DNA of 28,315 bases from DASCOT01 sp036012155. Its GTDB lineage: Bacteria > Acidobacteriota > UBA890 > WLXD01. Below the pieces are notes generated by a model. It saw nothing but the letters and a program-made list of their open reading frames with translations, had not been told where the DNA came from and searched no databases. The position numbers were made by a program, and so were the translations under genes. Position 1 is the stretch's first letter; each line of letters starts with the position of its first letter. Shown here one piece after another: positions 1 through 7,663 of this stretch. The stretch is taken from the NCBI GenBank assembly GCA_036012155.1, contig DASCOT010000012.1, forward strand, positions 1 to 28,315, written 5' to 3'.

Positions 1-9
1 GCTAGCCCG

Positions 10-1317
10 CTACGCTTCGTCCGGCTGGTCGTCTCGGGGGAGGCTCAAGCGCACCAGCCGAGCCCGTCCTTTTTTTGCCTCGAGCACTTCCGCGGTGGCG
101 TCGGCGAACTCGACCATGTCACCTGCGTCGACGACTCGAAGCAGCTTCTCACGCAGTAGGCCGGCCAACGTGTCGGCCTCGTGCGAGTGTAGATCCAGGC
201 CGGTCCAGCGATTCACTACCTGCAGGAGAGCGCCGCCCTGCACCAGGAACCGGCCGGGGCCGTCGGGTACGACGTCTGGCTCCTCCTGATCAAACTCGTC
301 TTGTACCGGGCCGACAATCTGCTCGAGCACGTTCTCCAGTGTTACCAGGCCTGAGACGGTGCCGAACTCGTCGAGCACGAAGGCCATGTGTTGACGCGTC
401 GCCTGGAAAACGCGCAGCAGCCTGGCGATGCGCAGCGTGTCGGGGACGAACCGCGGAGGGCGCATCAACGACTCCACGCGGGTGTCGCTGTCGGCGGGTA
501 TTCCGGGAAGGTCGCGCGTATGGAGCACCCCGACCAACTCATCGAGCGAACCACGGCAGACCGGATAGCGACCGTGCTTGGTGACGCGCACCTTGCGGAT
601 GATCTCGCCTATGGGATCGTCAACGTCGACATAGGCGATCTCGCGGCGGGGCACCATGACTTGCCGACAGGCAATCTCGTCGAACTCGAACACCGCGTCG
701 ATCAGCCGGTGCTCCGCCTTGGTGAGCTCACCGTGGGCATGGGCATGGCTGAGCAGTCGGCGGATCTCCTCCTCGCTGTGCAGCTCATCGTGTTCGGCCC
801 CGCCCTCTACCCCGAGTCGTCTGAGCAGGATTGATGTGACCGAATCGAGCGCGATCAGGAACGGGTAGGCGATGATGTAGAAGGCTTTCAGCGGCAGGGC
901 GCACCATAGCGCCATTTGCTCCGGGCGCCGGATCGCGAAGATCTTCGGGGCTTGCTCACCGATCACCAGGTGCAGCACGGTGATCACGCTGAACGCGATC
1001 GTGAACGAGGTCGTGTGGAGCACCGTCGTCGAGGTAATCCCGACAGAGTGGAGCCACGGCTCCAGAAGCCGTGCGATCGCCGGCTCGCCCACCCAACCGA
1101 GGCCGAGAGATGCCATCGTGATGCCCAGCTGGCATGCCGACAACGAGCGATCCATGCGCGTGAACAGCCACTGGGTTGTCCTCGATAGCAGGCTGTCGTG
1201 GCCGGCAACGTCGCTCAGGCGACCGGGCCGCAGCTTCACGAGCGCGAACTCGGCTGCCACGAAGAAGCCGTTCAGGACGACTAGAATCGCTGTTACTGCA
1301 ACGAGAGCTATATCCAC
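10..1317 (-). CDS. CNNM/HlyC-CorC family membrane protein with CBS pair
   Basis: A 435-aa inner-membrane protein of the HlyC/CorC (CNNM) family, whose members are linked to Mg2+/Co2+ transport or membrane ion homeostasis. The N-terminal ~190 residues are the DUF21/CNNM transmembrane domain, with a first helix rich in Val/Leu and the conserved stretch LSACQLGITMASLGLGW. Next come a CBS pair (~210-335, including the REIAYVDVDDP and DELVGVLHTRD stretches) and a C-terminal CorC_HlyC domain (~350-430). The length is normal for the family. The start is GTG; a GGAGG lies about 10 nt upstream on the minus strand, slightly farther than ideal. It faces away from the next gene, and a perfect hairpin (1344-1365) lies in its 5' leader. 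The domain call is firm. The transported ion, or whether it is a transporter at all, cannot be read from the sequence. Confidence 0.93.
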   Translation of the reverse strand: MDIALVAVTAILVVLNGFFVAAEFALVKLRPGRLSDVAGHDSLLSRTTQWLFTRMDRSLSACQLGITMASLGLGWVGEPAIARLLEPWLHSVGITSTTVLHTTSFTIAFSVITVLHLVIGEQAPKIFAIRRPEQMALWCALPLKAFYIIAYPFLIALDSVTSILLRRLGVEGGAEHDELHSEEEIRRLLSHAHAHGELTKAEHRLIDAVFEFDEIACRQVMVPRREIAYVDVDDPIGEIIRKVRVTKHGRYPVCRGSLDELVGVLHTRDLPGIPADSDTRVESLMRPPRFVPDTLRIARLLRVFQATRQHMAFVLDEFGTVSGLVTLENVLEQIVGPVQDEFDQEEPDVVPDGPGRFLVQGGALLQVVNRWTGLDLHSHEADTLAGLLREKLLRVVDAGDMVEFADATAEVLEAKKGRARLVRLSLPRDDQPDEA

Positions 1318-1343
1318 GCTCGGCCCACCTCCGGCGCTTGTCT

Positions 1344-1365
1344 ACCGCTGCGGATTCGCAGCGGT
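1344..1365. promoter_or_regulatory. Perfect 9-bp inverted repeat in divergent promoter region
   Basis: ACCGCTGCG (1344-1352) and CGCAGCGGT (1357-1365) are exact reverse complements separated by GATT. The palindrome lies in the 183-bp gap between the CNNM gene (minus) and the exported protein at 1501 (plus), just upstream of the CNNM Shine-Dalgarno. A second small palindrome, GGACC/GGTCC, lies at 1395-1409. It could be a leader hairpin or an operator; no regulator is identifiable. Confidence 0.4.
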
Positions 1366-1500
1366 GGCCACCCGTCGAGAGCTTACAAGATCACGGACCG
1401 AAGTGGTCCACCTCGAGCATCGTATCCGGGACATCTGGGGTCGCGAGACGCTACGATCTGCGGTGGGGCTCGGCGTACCCGCAACATTGATCGACAGGAG

Positions 1501-2118
1501 ATGAATTCCTTGATCCTCTCGCTCACAACGCTTCTGATCCTCGCAAGCCTGGCCACCGCACCCTTTCAGGAGGCTGTCAGCTCGTCCCCATCAGCTGAGC
1601 CAGGTCGTTTGAGGCTCACGGAATCGGCGATCGAGGCACTGCTGACGCGCATGCTGTTCGACGAGGAGGGGCGCTGGCATCTGAAGGAACCGAGCGACTG
1701 TGGCTATGCCATCGTGCAGAACCACTCGGTAGAGCTAGCGGCAGGGCTGATCGGAATCCGCGCTAAGCTGTTTTGGAGTGAGGCCAAGCACCTGTTCGGC
1801 GAGTGCCGCGGTCCAAGCACCAACTTCGAGGTCCTCGCGACCGCTGTTCCGGCGGCTGGCGGAGCTACGTTGGGCTTGCGCGATATCCAGGTGAGCGCTC
1901 CCGATGGCGGCGTGGTTGCTGCAGCAGCGCTGGCGCTCCTCAAGAGCAAGATTCCGAGCTCGCACGAGGTGGACGTAGCGCTGCTGTTGAGCGAAGCGTT
2001 AACGAGCGCAGAGATGACCGACTTGCTGGTGGTTGACGAGTTTCAGGCGACCCACGCGGAGGTTGGTGACGGAACGCTCGACCTCGGCTTGGCACTCACA
2101 CTGACTAGCCGCTATTGA
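1501..2118 (+). CDS. Exported protein of unknown function
   Basis: A 205-aa protein I do not recognise. Residues 1-20 form a hydrophobic signal-peptide-like segment ending near Ala-Thr-Ala. The mature part has a mixed alpha/beta composition, two cysteines (in SDCGYA and GECRGP) that could form a disulfide, and alternating hydrophobic strands near the C-terminus, as in beta-sandwich lipid- or ligand-binding proteins (inference only). An AGGAG motif touches the ATG at 1501 directly, which is too close. A TTG nine bases further on (1510) would be spaced correctly and keeps the signal peptide, so translation may start at 1510. It converges on the next gene with a 14-bp gap, where only a weak CTGACT/AGTCAG repeat is visible. 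Confidence 0.7.
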   Translation: MNSLILSLTTLLILASLATAPFQEAVSSSPSAEPGRLRLTESAIEALLTRMLFDEEGRWHLKEPSDCGYAIVQNHSVELAAGLIGIRAKLFWSEAKHLFGECRGPSTNFEVLATAVPAAGGATLGLRDIQVSAPDGGVVAAAALALLKSKIPSSHEVDVALLLSEALTSAEMTDLLVVDEFQATHAEVGDGTLDLGLALTLTSRY

Positions 2119-2132
2119 GCCAGTCAGACTGC

Positions 2133-2777
2133 TCAGAAGCTCTCGATCCAGTCTTCGGGGACACCGTACCGCCGAGCCCGCTCCATGATGTCGGCGCGCG
2201 ATACTCCGAGCTCCGACAACGCGCTCAGCAGCTCGTCGAGCATCGTTCGAGCCTCGTCCTGCGATCGAACGGGTTGCCGGAATGCGGCGATCAGGCGTGG
2301 CAACAGCGGCAACACTCGCTCGATGCCCTCAATCTCGGTTCCGACGTTGCTGAGCAGCCCGGTAATGGCGCCGGGCTCGGAGCCCAGCAGCCCGGAAAGC
2401 GCGCCGAGCGATTCCGGCGCCATCAAGCCAGCGATGGCCTGCGGCAGCGTCGGCTGAGGAACGGGTGCGGCAGCCTCCGTGAGGCTCCCTTCGAGAGTGG
2501 CCGGCATGCGAACTCTGGTCGCCCGGGCCGGGACACTGCCGAGTTGCGCCGGGCCGACATGGTCGTCGACCACGACTCGCTCGACGACGGAAACCGGGAT
2601 TGATTGCTCCCCGCCGTACTGAGTGAACACGACCTGCTGACCGTCGACTCGGGCGAGCGCTGTGCGAATCACGCGCCCGTTCTTCAGATAGACACTGTCG
2701 GCGGAAGCGTTCGAGGCGCTGGCCAACACACCCAGCGACAACACGACGAACAGCGGGCGCATTCCGAGCATAGTCAT
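2133..2777 (-). CDS. Exported protein of unknown function
   Basis: A protein of about 214 aa with an N-terminal signal peptide (MRPLFVVLSLGVLASASNAS followed by ADS). The mature N-terminus (VYLKNGRVI, then a V-x-F-T-Q-Y-G-G stretch and IPVSVVERVVVDD) looks like a short beta domain of the kind found in bacterial proteins that begin 'I-x-L-K-N-G-R'. The C-terminal ~110 residues are helical and rich in Leu/Ala/Gly, ending with an acidic, Arg-rich helix. The frame is open upstream to 2933, but the signal peptide places the start at ATG 2777 or ATG 2762. The longer version overlaps the start of the divergent DUF3291 gene and has no signal-like N-terminus. No function can be assigned. Confidence 0.65.
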   Translation of the reverse strand: MTMLGMRPLFVVLSLGVLASASNASADSVYLKNGRVIRTALARVDGQQVVFTQYGGEQSIPVSVVERVVVDDHVGPAQLGSVPARATRVRMPATLEGSLTEAAAPVPQPTLPQAIAGLMAPESLGALSGLLGSEPGAITGLLSNVGTEIEGIERVLPLLPRLIAAFRQPVRSQDEARTMLDELLSALSELGVSRADIMERARRYGVPEDWIESF

Positions 2778-2931
2778 GCAGAGATGCTCTCGGTGATGAC
2801 ACAGGCGCGCAAGGCAGCGCGCGCCGCTGACCGCGATTGTCCGCTCCTGTCCATGAATTCGGAGGTTCTCGGCGTCGGCTCCGTCGCCGCCATGGCTTGT
2901 CCTTCGACCCGGTCGCGTGGACCATGTCGTC

Positions 2932-3429
2932 ATGCTCGACCACCGGTATCACCTCGCGCAGTTGAACATTCTCCGTATGCGAGCGCCCCTGTACGATCCG
3001 CTCATGCAGGGGTTCGTCGATCGGCTGGAGCCGATCAATGCGATCGCCGACCAGGCACCCGGTTTCGTCTGGCGTCTGCAGGGCGAAGAGGACAACGCCA
3101 CCGCGATCCGTGCCTTCGAGGACGATCGATTGATCATCAATATGTCCGTCTGGACGTCGATTGAGTCGCTCCGCGACTACGTCTACCGTGGTCCCCACAC
3201 CGAGCCGCTGAAGCGCCGTCAGGAATGGTTCGAGGCAATAGAGGGTCCAACCAGCGTGCTGTGGTGGGTGCCGGCGGGGCATCTGCCGACCGCTGTGGAG
3301 GCGCGCCAGGCGCTCGACCACCTGCACCGCGATGGTCCGACGGCGGCGGCGTTTACTTTCAAGGACTCGTTTCCACCGCCGGAGTCACCGTCGAGGGCAG
3401 GATCGATTGGCCTGGCCGGGGTGCGGTGA
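2932..3429 (+). CDS. DUF3291 domain-containing protein
   Basis: A 165-aa cytoplasmic protein matching the DUF3291 pattern. It opens with HLAQLNI, followed by a 'RAPLYDP' motif, 'FVDRLEPINAIAD', 'PGFVWRLQ', then 'INMSVWTSIESLRDYVY' and 'WWVPAGHLPT'. Members have a ferredoxin-like fold related to antibiotic-biosynthesis monooxygenase dimers; their reaction is not established. GTG 2917 is in frame, but homologues begin just before H-x-A-Q-L-N, so ATG 2932 is preferred. Neither start has a strong Shine-Dalgarno. The gene lies 47 bp before the PQQ operon and could be read into it. The C-terminal ~15 residues after FPPPE look like an unconserved tail. Confidence 0.85.
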   Translation: MLDHRYHLAQLNILRMRAPLYDPLMQGFVDRLEPINAIADQAPGFVWRLQGEEDNATAIRAFEDDRLIINMSVWTSIESLRDYVYRGPHTEPLKRRQEWFEAIEGPTSVLWWVPAGHLPTAVEARQALDHLHRDGPTAAAFTFKDSFPPPESPSRAGSIGLAGVR

Positions 3430-3476
3430 GCTAAGGTCTGCCCGTCTCGTAGTGGCTCCCAACCGAAGGGTCGATC

Positions 3477-4289
3477 ATGTGTCGACGAACCGCTCTGCTG
3501 ATCGCGCTGTGCTTGGTGGCAACGCCCTCGCTGTTGGCGCAACAGCCCACGGTCGTTCCAGAGCCCCACACCGACCTTGAACAAGGCCGTAGCCTCTACG
3601 TAGCGTACTGTGCGCGCTGCCATGGGATGACCGGCGGCGGCGGAGAGGGGCCGAGCCTGGCCCGGCGCGAGCTACCGCGGGCTGCGGACGATGAGGCGCT
3701 GATCAGCGTGCTTCGCAGCGGGATCCCGGGCACTGCGATGTCCTCCACCTGGTGGCTGGGCGATCGTGAATACGAGCCCCTGGCAGCGTACGTCCGGTCG
3801 CTTGCACCGGCCACGCCGGCGGTCGATGACCTGCGCGGTGACCCGGCGCGTGGTCAGCGATTGTTCGAGGGGAGCGGCGGGTGTATCGACTGCCACACGG
3901 TGGGCGGCTTCGGCACGAATCGGGGCCCTGATCTGACCACGATCGGTTCTCGCCGCGGCACCGTGTTCATTCGCCAGGCCATCCTCGAACCGGCGGCGGC
4001 CCTGCCACGCGGCCTCACAGCGGTCGGTCTCGATTTTGTCGACTATCTAGTGGTGCGGGTAGTCGATCGTGATGGGCGCGAGGTGGTGGGAGCGCGACTG
4101 AACGAGGACTCCTACACCATTCAGGTTCGCGATCTGCGCGGCCAACTGCACTCGTTCTACAAGCCACAACTGGCCACGCTCGAGAAGCACTTCGACCAGA
4201 GCCTGATGCAGAGCTACCGTGACCAGCTGTCGGAGACGGACATCGACGACCTTGTGGCCTATCTGACGACGCTGGGAGGTTCTGGATGA
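3477..4289 (+). CDS. Periplasmic dihaem cytochrome c
   Basis: A 270-aa exported cytochrome with a signal peptide (residues 1-21, ending LLAQQ). There are two haem-binding motifs, CARCH (45-49) and CIDCH (136-140). The first domain is a class I cytochrome c with a likely axial Met88 in GIPGTAMSS. The second resembles the haem-binding domain common in Planctomycetes and Acidobacteria (GQRLF-x-GSGGCIDCHTVGG, RGPDLTTIG, then a beta insertion ending in a helix), with Met244 in QSLMQSY as the candidate ligand. GAAGGG lies 6 nt before the ATG. Its stop overlaps the start of the PQQ dehydrogenase (ATGA), so the two are translationally coupled. The obvious inference is that it takes electrons from that dehydrogenase. 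Confidence 0.92.
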   Translation: MCRRTALLIALCLVATPSLLAQQPTVVPEPHTDLEQGRSLYVAYCARCHGMTGGGGEGPSLARRELPRAADDEALISVLRSGIPGTAMSSTWWLGDREYEPLAAYVRSLAPATPAVDDLRGDPARGQRLFEGSGGCIDCHTVGGFGTNRGPDLTTIGSRRGTVFIRQAILEPAAALPRGLTAVGLDFVDYLVVRVVDRDGREVVGARLNEDSYTIQVRDLRGQLHSFYKPQLATLEKHFDQSLMQSYRDQLSETDIDDLVAYLTTLGGSG

Positions 4290-5926
4290 GGTTGTCGTGC
4301 GTGTTTCAAGGCGGTCCGGCGATCCACACGGCGCGAGCCGCGCTGTTAGTCACGGCGGCACACCTGCTGACGGTCGGCGTGCTGTCAGCCCAACAGGTGC
4401 CCTACGAGCGACTCAAGCGCGCCGCAGAGGAGCCGCACAACTGGCTCACTTATTCGGGGACGTACGCCTCCGAGCGCTTCTTGCCGCTGACCGAGATCAC
4501 CCCAAGCAATGTGGCCGACCTGAAGGTTGTCTGGGTTTATCAGACCAGCCCCGGGCTGGTGGAGACGACGCCGCTCGTGGTGGACGACGTCATGTTTCTT
4601 ACCGAGCCACCGAGCACTGTCACGGCGCTCGATGTGCGCACCGGTCGGCGCATTTGGCGCTGGATTCCGGCCATGCCGGCGGAGGTCAAGCACATCGGCT
4701 TTCCAGCAGTGAATCGCGGCGTGGGGATCCTCGACGAGACGGTCTACGTGGGCACACTCGATGGTCGGACGGTGGCTCTCGACGTTGCCTCCGGGGTCGA
4801 GCGTTGGAGTGTTCAGGTTGCCGACAACAACCTCGGATTCTCGGTCACGGCGGCGCCACTAGCGATCGACGGCAAGGTCATTGTTGGCGTCAGCGGCGCC
4901 GAAGCAGGTATCCGTGGCTTCATCGACGCCTACTCCACGGAGGACGGCTCCCTGCTGTGGCGCACTCACACGGTGCCGGCGGAAGGCGAGCCCGGGAGCG
5001 AGACCTGGGGCGGCGATAGCTGGGTGACGGGTGGGGGCTCGACGTGGCTGACAGGCTCCTACGACCCCGACTTGAACCTGCTGTACTGGGGGATTGGCAA
5101 CCCGGCACCGGACTGGAACGGCGACAAGCGACCTGGTGACAACCTCTACACGTGTTCGTTGCTGGCGCTCGATGCCGACACCGGGGAGATTCGCTGGCAC
5201 TTCCAGTTCACTCCGCACGACACCCACGACTGGGACTCCAACGAGATTCCGGTGCTCGTCGATCTGGAGTGGAACGGGGTGCCGCGCAAGGTCGTGGCGA
5301 TGGCCAACCGCAACGCTTTCTACTATGTGCTCGACCGCGAAACCGGCGAGTATCTCCACGGCGGCGAATACTCCAAGCAAACCTGGGCAGAGGGGCTCGA
5401 CGAAACCGGCCGCCCAATCGTCATTCCCGATACGGAGCCGACCGCGGAAGGGAACCTCGTATGGCCTAGCCTGCAGGGCGCCACCAACTGGTTTAGCCCC
5501 AGCTACAGTCCGCTGACCGAGCTTTTCTACGTGGCCGTTCGGCACATGGGATCGTTCTACTACAAGGCTGAGGCGGAGTACGAGCCCGGCATGCCCTTCA
5601 TGGGCGGTGGCGAGCAGGCGCTCAGCGGCGACCAAGCAGCCGGGTTCGTCAAAGCGCTTGATGTGCGCACCGGCGAGTTGCGTTGGGAATTCCCACTGTT
5701 GACTCCACCCTGGGCAGGCGTGATGGCGACTGCCGGCGGGCTGGTGTTCGGCGGCTCCGAAGAGGGCAATCTCTTTGCCCTCGATGCTGCCACCGGGGAG
5801 ACCCTATGGGACTTCCAGGCCGGGGCGGCGGCACGGTCCAACCCGATGGGCTTCGAAGTCGACGGCAAACAACGGATCGCCATGTCGGCGGGCGACGCGG
5901 TTTTCGTTTTCGGGCTCCGTGACTGA
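4286..5926 (+). CDS. PQQ-dependent dehydrogenase (quinoprotein, acidobacterial type)
   Basis: A 546-aa periplasmic quinoprotein with a long signal peptide (1-36, ending SAQQ) and an eight-bladed beta-propeller shown by repeated tryptophan-docking motifs (GRRIW, GSLLW, GEIRW, GELRW, GETLW). Metal/PQQ residues by family alignment are Glu206 (SGAEAGIRG), Asn272 (GIGNPAPDWNGD), catalytic Asp315 and a further Asp317 in PHDTHDWD. The Asp at +2 from the catalytic Asp is the pattern found in lanthanide-dependent enzymes such as XoxF. The adjacent-cysteine disulfide of classical alcohol dehydrogenases (before V-N-R-G) is replaced by Gly138-Phe139. GGGAGGT lies 6 nt before the ATG. The family oxidises alcohols or aldoses; the substrate is unknown here. 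It is encoded between its likely cytochrome partner and a methyltransferase. Confidence 0.93.
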   Translation: MRLSCVFQGGPAIHTARAALLVTAAHLLTVGVLSAQQVPYERLKRAAEEPHNWLTYSGTYASERFLPLTEITPSNVADLKVVWVYQTSPGLVETTPLVVDDVMFLTEPPSTVTALDVRTGRRIWRWIPAMPAEVKHIGFPAVNRGVGILDETVYVGTLDGRTVALDVASGVERWSVQVADNNLGFSVTAAPLAIDGKVIVGVSGAEAGIRGFIDAYSTEDGSLLWRTHTVPAEGEPGSETWGGDSWVTGGGSTWLTGSYDPDLNLLYWGIGNPAPDWNGDKRPGDNLYTCSLLALDADTGEIRWHFQFTPHDTHDWDSNEIPVLVDLEWNGVPRKVVAMANRNAFYYVLDRETGEYLHGGEYSKQTWAEGLDETGRPIVIPDTEPTAEGNLVWPSLQGATNWFSPSYSPLTELFYVAVRHMGSFYYKAEAEYEPGMPFMGGGEQALSGDQAAGFVKALDVRTGELRWEFPLLTPPWAGVMATAGGLVFGGSEEGNLFALDAATGETLWDFQAGAAARSNPMGFEVDGKQRIAMSAGDAVFVFGLRD

Positions 5927-6734
5927 TCTCGCCGACTATTACGGCGCCGGCTATGCGGAGTTTGCCTCCGATCTCTATGCCGCTATTAGGGCCGAGGCGT
6001 TTGGCGAGGACATCGGGCAACACAGCTGGCTGACGGCGATGGAGCACGACGGGTTCATCGAGTGGCTCGACGTTGACGCGGGCTCACGACTCCTCGACGT
6101 TGCTTGTGGCTCCGGGGGCCCAACCCTGCGAATCGCGAGCCGTAGCGGCTGTCGCGTTCATGGGGTCGACATCGAAGCCGCTGCGGTGCGGTCGGCGATT
6201 CAACAGGCCGAGGGTGCTGGCCTGGCCGCCCGCGCCCGTTTCGATGCCTGCGACGCTGGCGAGCAGCTACCCTTCTCCGACCAGCAGTTCGATGCGCTGA
6301 TCTGTGTCGATGCCGTCACCCACCTGCCCGATCGAGCGCGCGTGTTCCGTGACTGGGCGCGTGTACTGCGACCCGGCGGACGCCTCGTCTTCACCGACGC
6401 TGTTACCATCACCGGCGTGTTGAGCGACGAGGAAATAAGGGTGCGTGCGTCCATCGGCAATCTGTTCTTCGCACCTCCCGGGCTCGACGAAGAGCTTCTC
6501 GCCACTGCCGGATTCGAGGTTGACCGCATCGAGGACCGCACGGAGAACGTGGCCACCACGGCGGCGCGGCGGCGCAGCGCGCGTGCCGTGCGCGAGGCCG
6601 ACCTGCGCCGCCTGGAGGGAGACGCGACGTTCGAAGGTCAGCAGGAGTTCCTCGCCATGGCGACAAAGTTGGCGGTCGAGCGACGGCTGTCGCGCTTCGT
6701 GTTTCGCTGTGTTCGTCGTCGGCCCGACGCCTGA
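5919..6734 (+). CDS. Class I SAM-dependent methyltransferase
   Basis: A 271-aa cytoplasmic methyltransferase. Motif I is LLDVACGSGGP (58-68), the acidic residue after strand beta2 is Asp84 (VHGVDI), and the post-motif RPGGRLVFTD is at 151-160. The N-terminus (ADYYGAGYAEFASDLY) and the overall layout resemble small-molecule N- or C-methyltransferases of the sarcosine/dimethylglycine and phospholipid types; the substrate is undetermined. The chosen start is GTG 5919, which overlaps the dehydrogenase stop by 8 bp. The frame is open back to 5775, but that part only shadows the dehydrogenase. Coupling to a periplasmic PQQ enzyme is unusual and suggests shared expression, perhaps a shared pathway. 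The C-terminus is Arg-rich. Confidence 0.88.
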   Translation: MTDLADYYGAGYAEFASDLYAAIRAEAFGEDIGQHSWLTAMEHDGFIEWLDVDAGSRLLDVACGSGGPTLRIASRSGCRVHGVDIEAAAVRSAIQQAEGAGLAARARFDACDAGEQLPFSDQQFDALICVDAVTHLPDRARVFRDWARVLRPGGRLVFTDAVTITGVLSDEEIRVRASIGNLFFAPPGLDEELLATAGFEVDRIEDRTENVATTAARRRSARAVREADLRRLEGDATFEGQQEFLAMATKLAVERRLSRFVFRCVRRRPDA

Positions 6735-6787
6735 TCTCGAGCCCGCCCGCAGCCACGGTTACCGGCGCGGCCGGCTAGCGGCGAGCC

Positions 6788-7639
6788 CTACTGAAAGAAC
6801 GACAAGCCGTGCCAGACAGATGCCAGGATGGCGGCTGCATTCAACCCCAGACACACGAAGGCCGCGACGAAGTGGCCGGCGTGCTCGTCGGTTCGCGGGT
6901 CAAGCAGACGCGCTGCTAGGTAGCCGCCTCCGAACCCCCCCAGATGCGCCCAGTTGTCGATGAAGGGCACGATCAGCCCGATTACCACAAAGATGCCGAC
7001 CCAGCGCCATACCTGCTGCCCAATGCTGCTGGGGCCGCCCAGCTGGCTGTACACCACGAGGGCTCCAAAGAGGCCGAAGAGCGGCGCCGACGCGCCGATC
7101 GTGAAACCGGCGCCCGCGAGCGGGCCCAGGGCCGGCAGAAGTCCCATGATCGAGGTGGCGGCGAAGCCGGCGGCGGCCGATGCCGTGTAGATGATTACCA
7201 GCCGACCGACGCCGTAGAACTCGCTGACGGCCGGCATCAGCTGCCGTAGCCACATCATGTTCATGACGATGTGGAGCAGCCCGCCGTGCAGCCATGCGGC
7301 GCTCAGCACCGTCCACCATCGGCCGTAGACGAAAACCGGCACGGCGCCGCTGGCGCCGAACAGGAACAGGGGCCGCTGGCCGGGCGACAGCATCGACAGT
7401 AGCCCACCGCGACCTATTGCTGACGGGTCGCCCAGCAGCGTGATGACGAACAGCGCGGCGCAAACGAAGAGCACGGTCTCGGTGAACCCGAGACCGCGAC
7501 CCAGCTTGTTGAGCAAGGGGGCGAAGCCCCACAGGCCAGGATTGAAACGACCACACCGGAAGCAGCGATCGTCGCGCACCCCGACCAAGCTGCCGCAGCT
7601 GGGGCAGACTACCGAGCCGCTGGTCGGTCGGTTGAACAC
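6788..7639 (-). CDS. Rhomboid intramembrane serine protease with N-terminal zinc ribbon
   Basis: A 283-aa membrane protein. Residues 12-29 form a zinc ribbon (CPSC...CFRC, Cys12, 15, 26, 29) facing the cytoplasm. About six transmembrane helices follow, with the rhomboid hallmarks: WLHGGLLHIVMNMMWL (helix 2), the nucleophile Ser184 in IGASAPLFG (the GxSx3FG motif) and His232 in NWAHLGGFGGG. Ser-His is the catalytic dyad, so the enzyme looks active. Start GTG with AGAGGA about 9 nt upstream. It follows the metalloprotease gene by only 24 bp on the same strand, so the two probably share a transcript. The substrate is unknown; the zinc ribbon may gate or recruit substrates (inference). Confidence 0.93.
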   Translation of the reverse strand: MFNRPTSGSVVCPSCGSLVGVRDDRCFRCGRFNPGLWGFAPLLNKLGRGLGFTETVLFVCAALFVITLLGDPSAIGRGGLLSMLSPGQRPLFLFGASGAVPVFVYGRWWTVLSAAWLHGGLLHIVMNMMWLRQLMPAVSEFYGVGRLVIIYTASAAAGFAATSIMGLLPALGPLAGAGFTIGASAPLFGLFGALVVYSQLGGPSSIGQQVWRWVGIFVVIGLIVPFIDNWAHLGGFGGGYLAARLLDPRTDEHAGHFVAAFVCLGLNAAAILASVWHGLSFFQ

Positions 7640-7663
7640 CAGAGATCTTCCTCTATGGGGGCG

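Noticed and set aside
2101..2127. CTGACT/AGTCAG inverted repeat at the convergent gene ends
   Set aside because: The stem is only 6 bp with a 15-nt loop and no T-run, too weak to call a terminator.
2329..3327. 332-codon minus-strand ORF across the 2133-3429 region
   Set aside because: It is antisense to the DUF3291 gene and in another frame of the exported protein. The translation is Arg/His-rich with no recognisable domain.
6762..6774. CCGGC/GCCGG mini-hairpin at the methyltransferase/rhomboid convergent gap
   Set aside because: The stem is only 5 bp in very GC-rich sequence, with no T-run; it is expected by chance.
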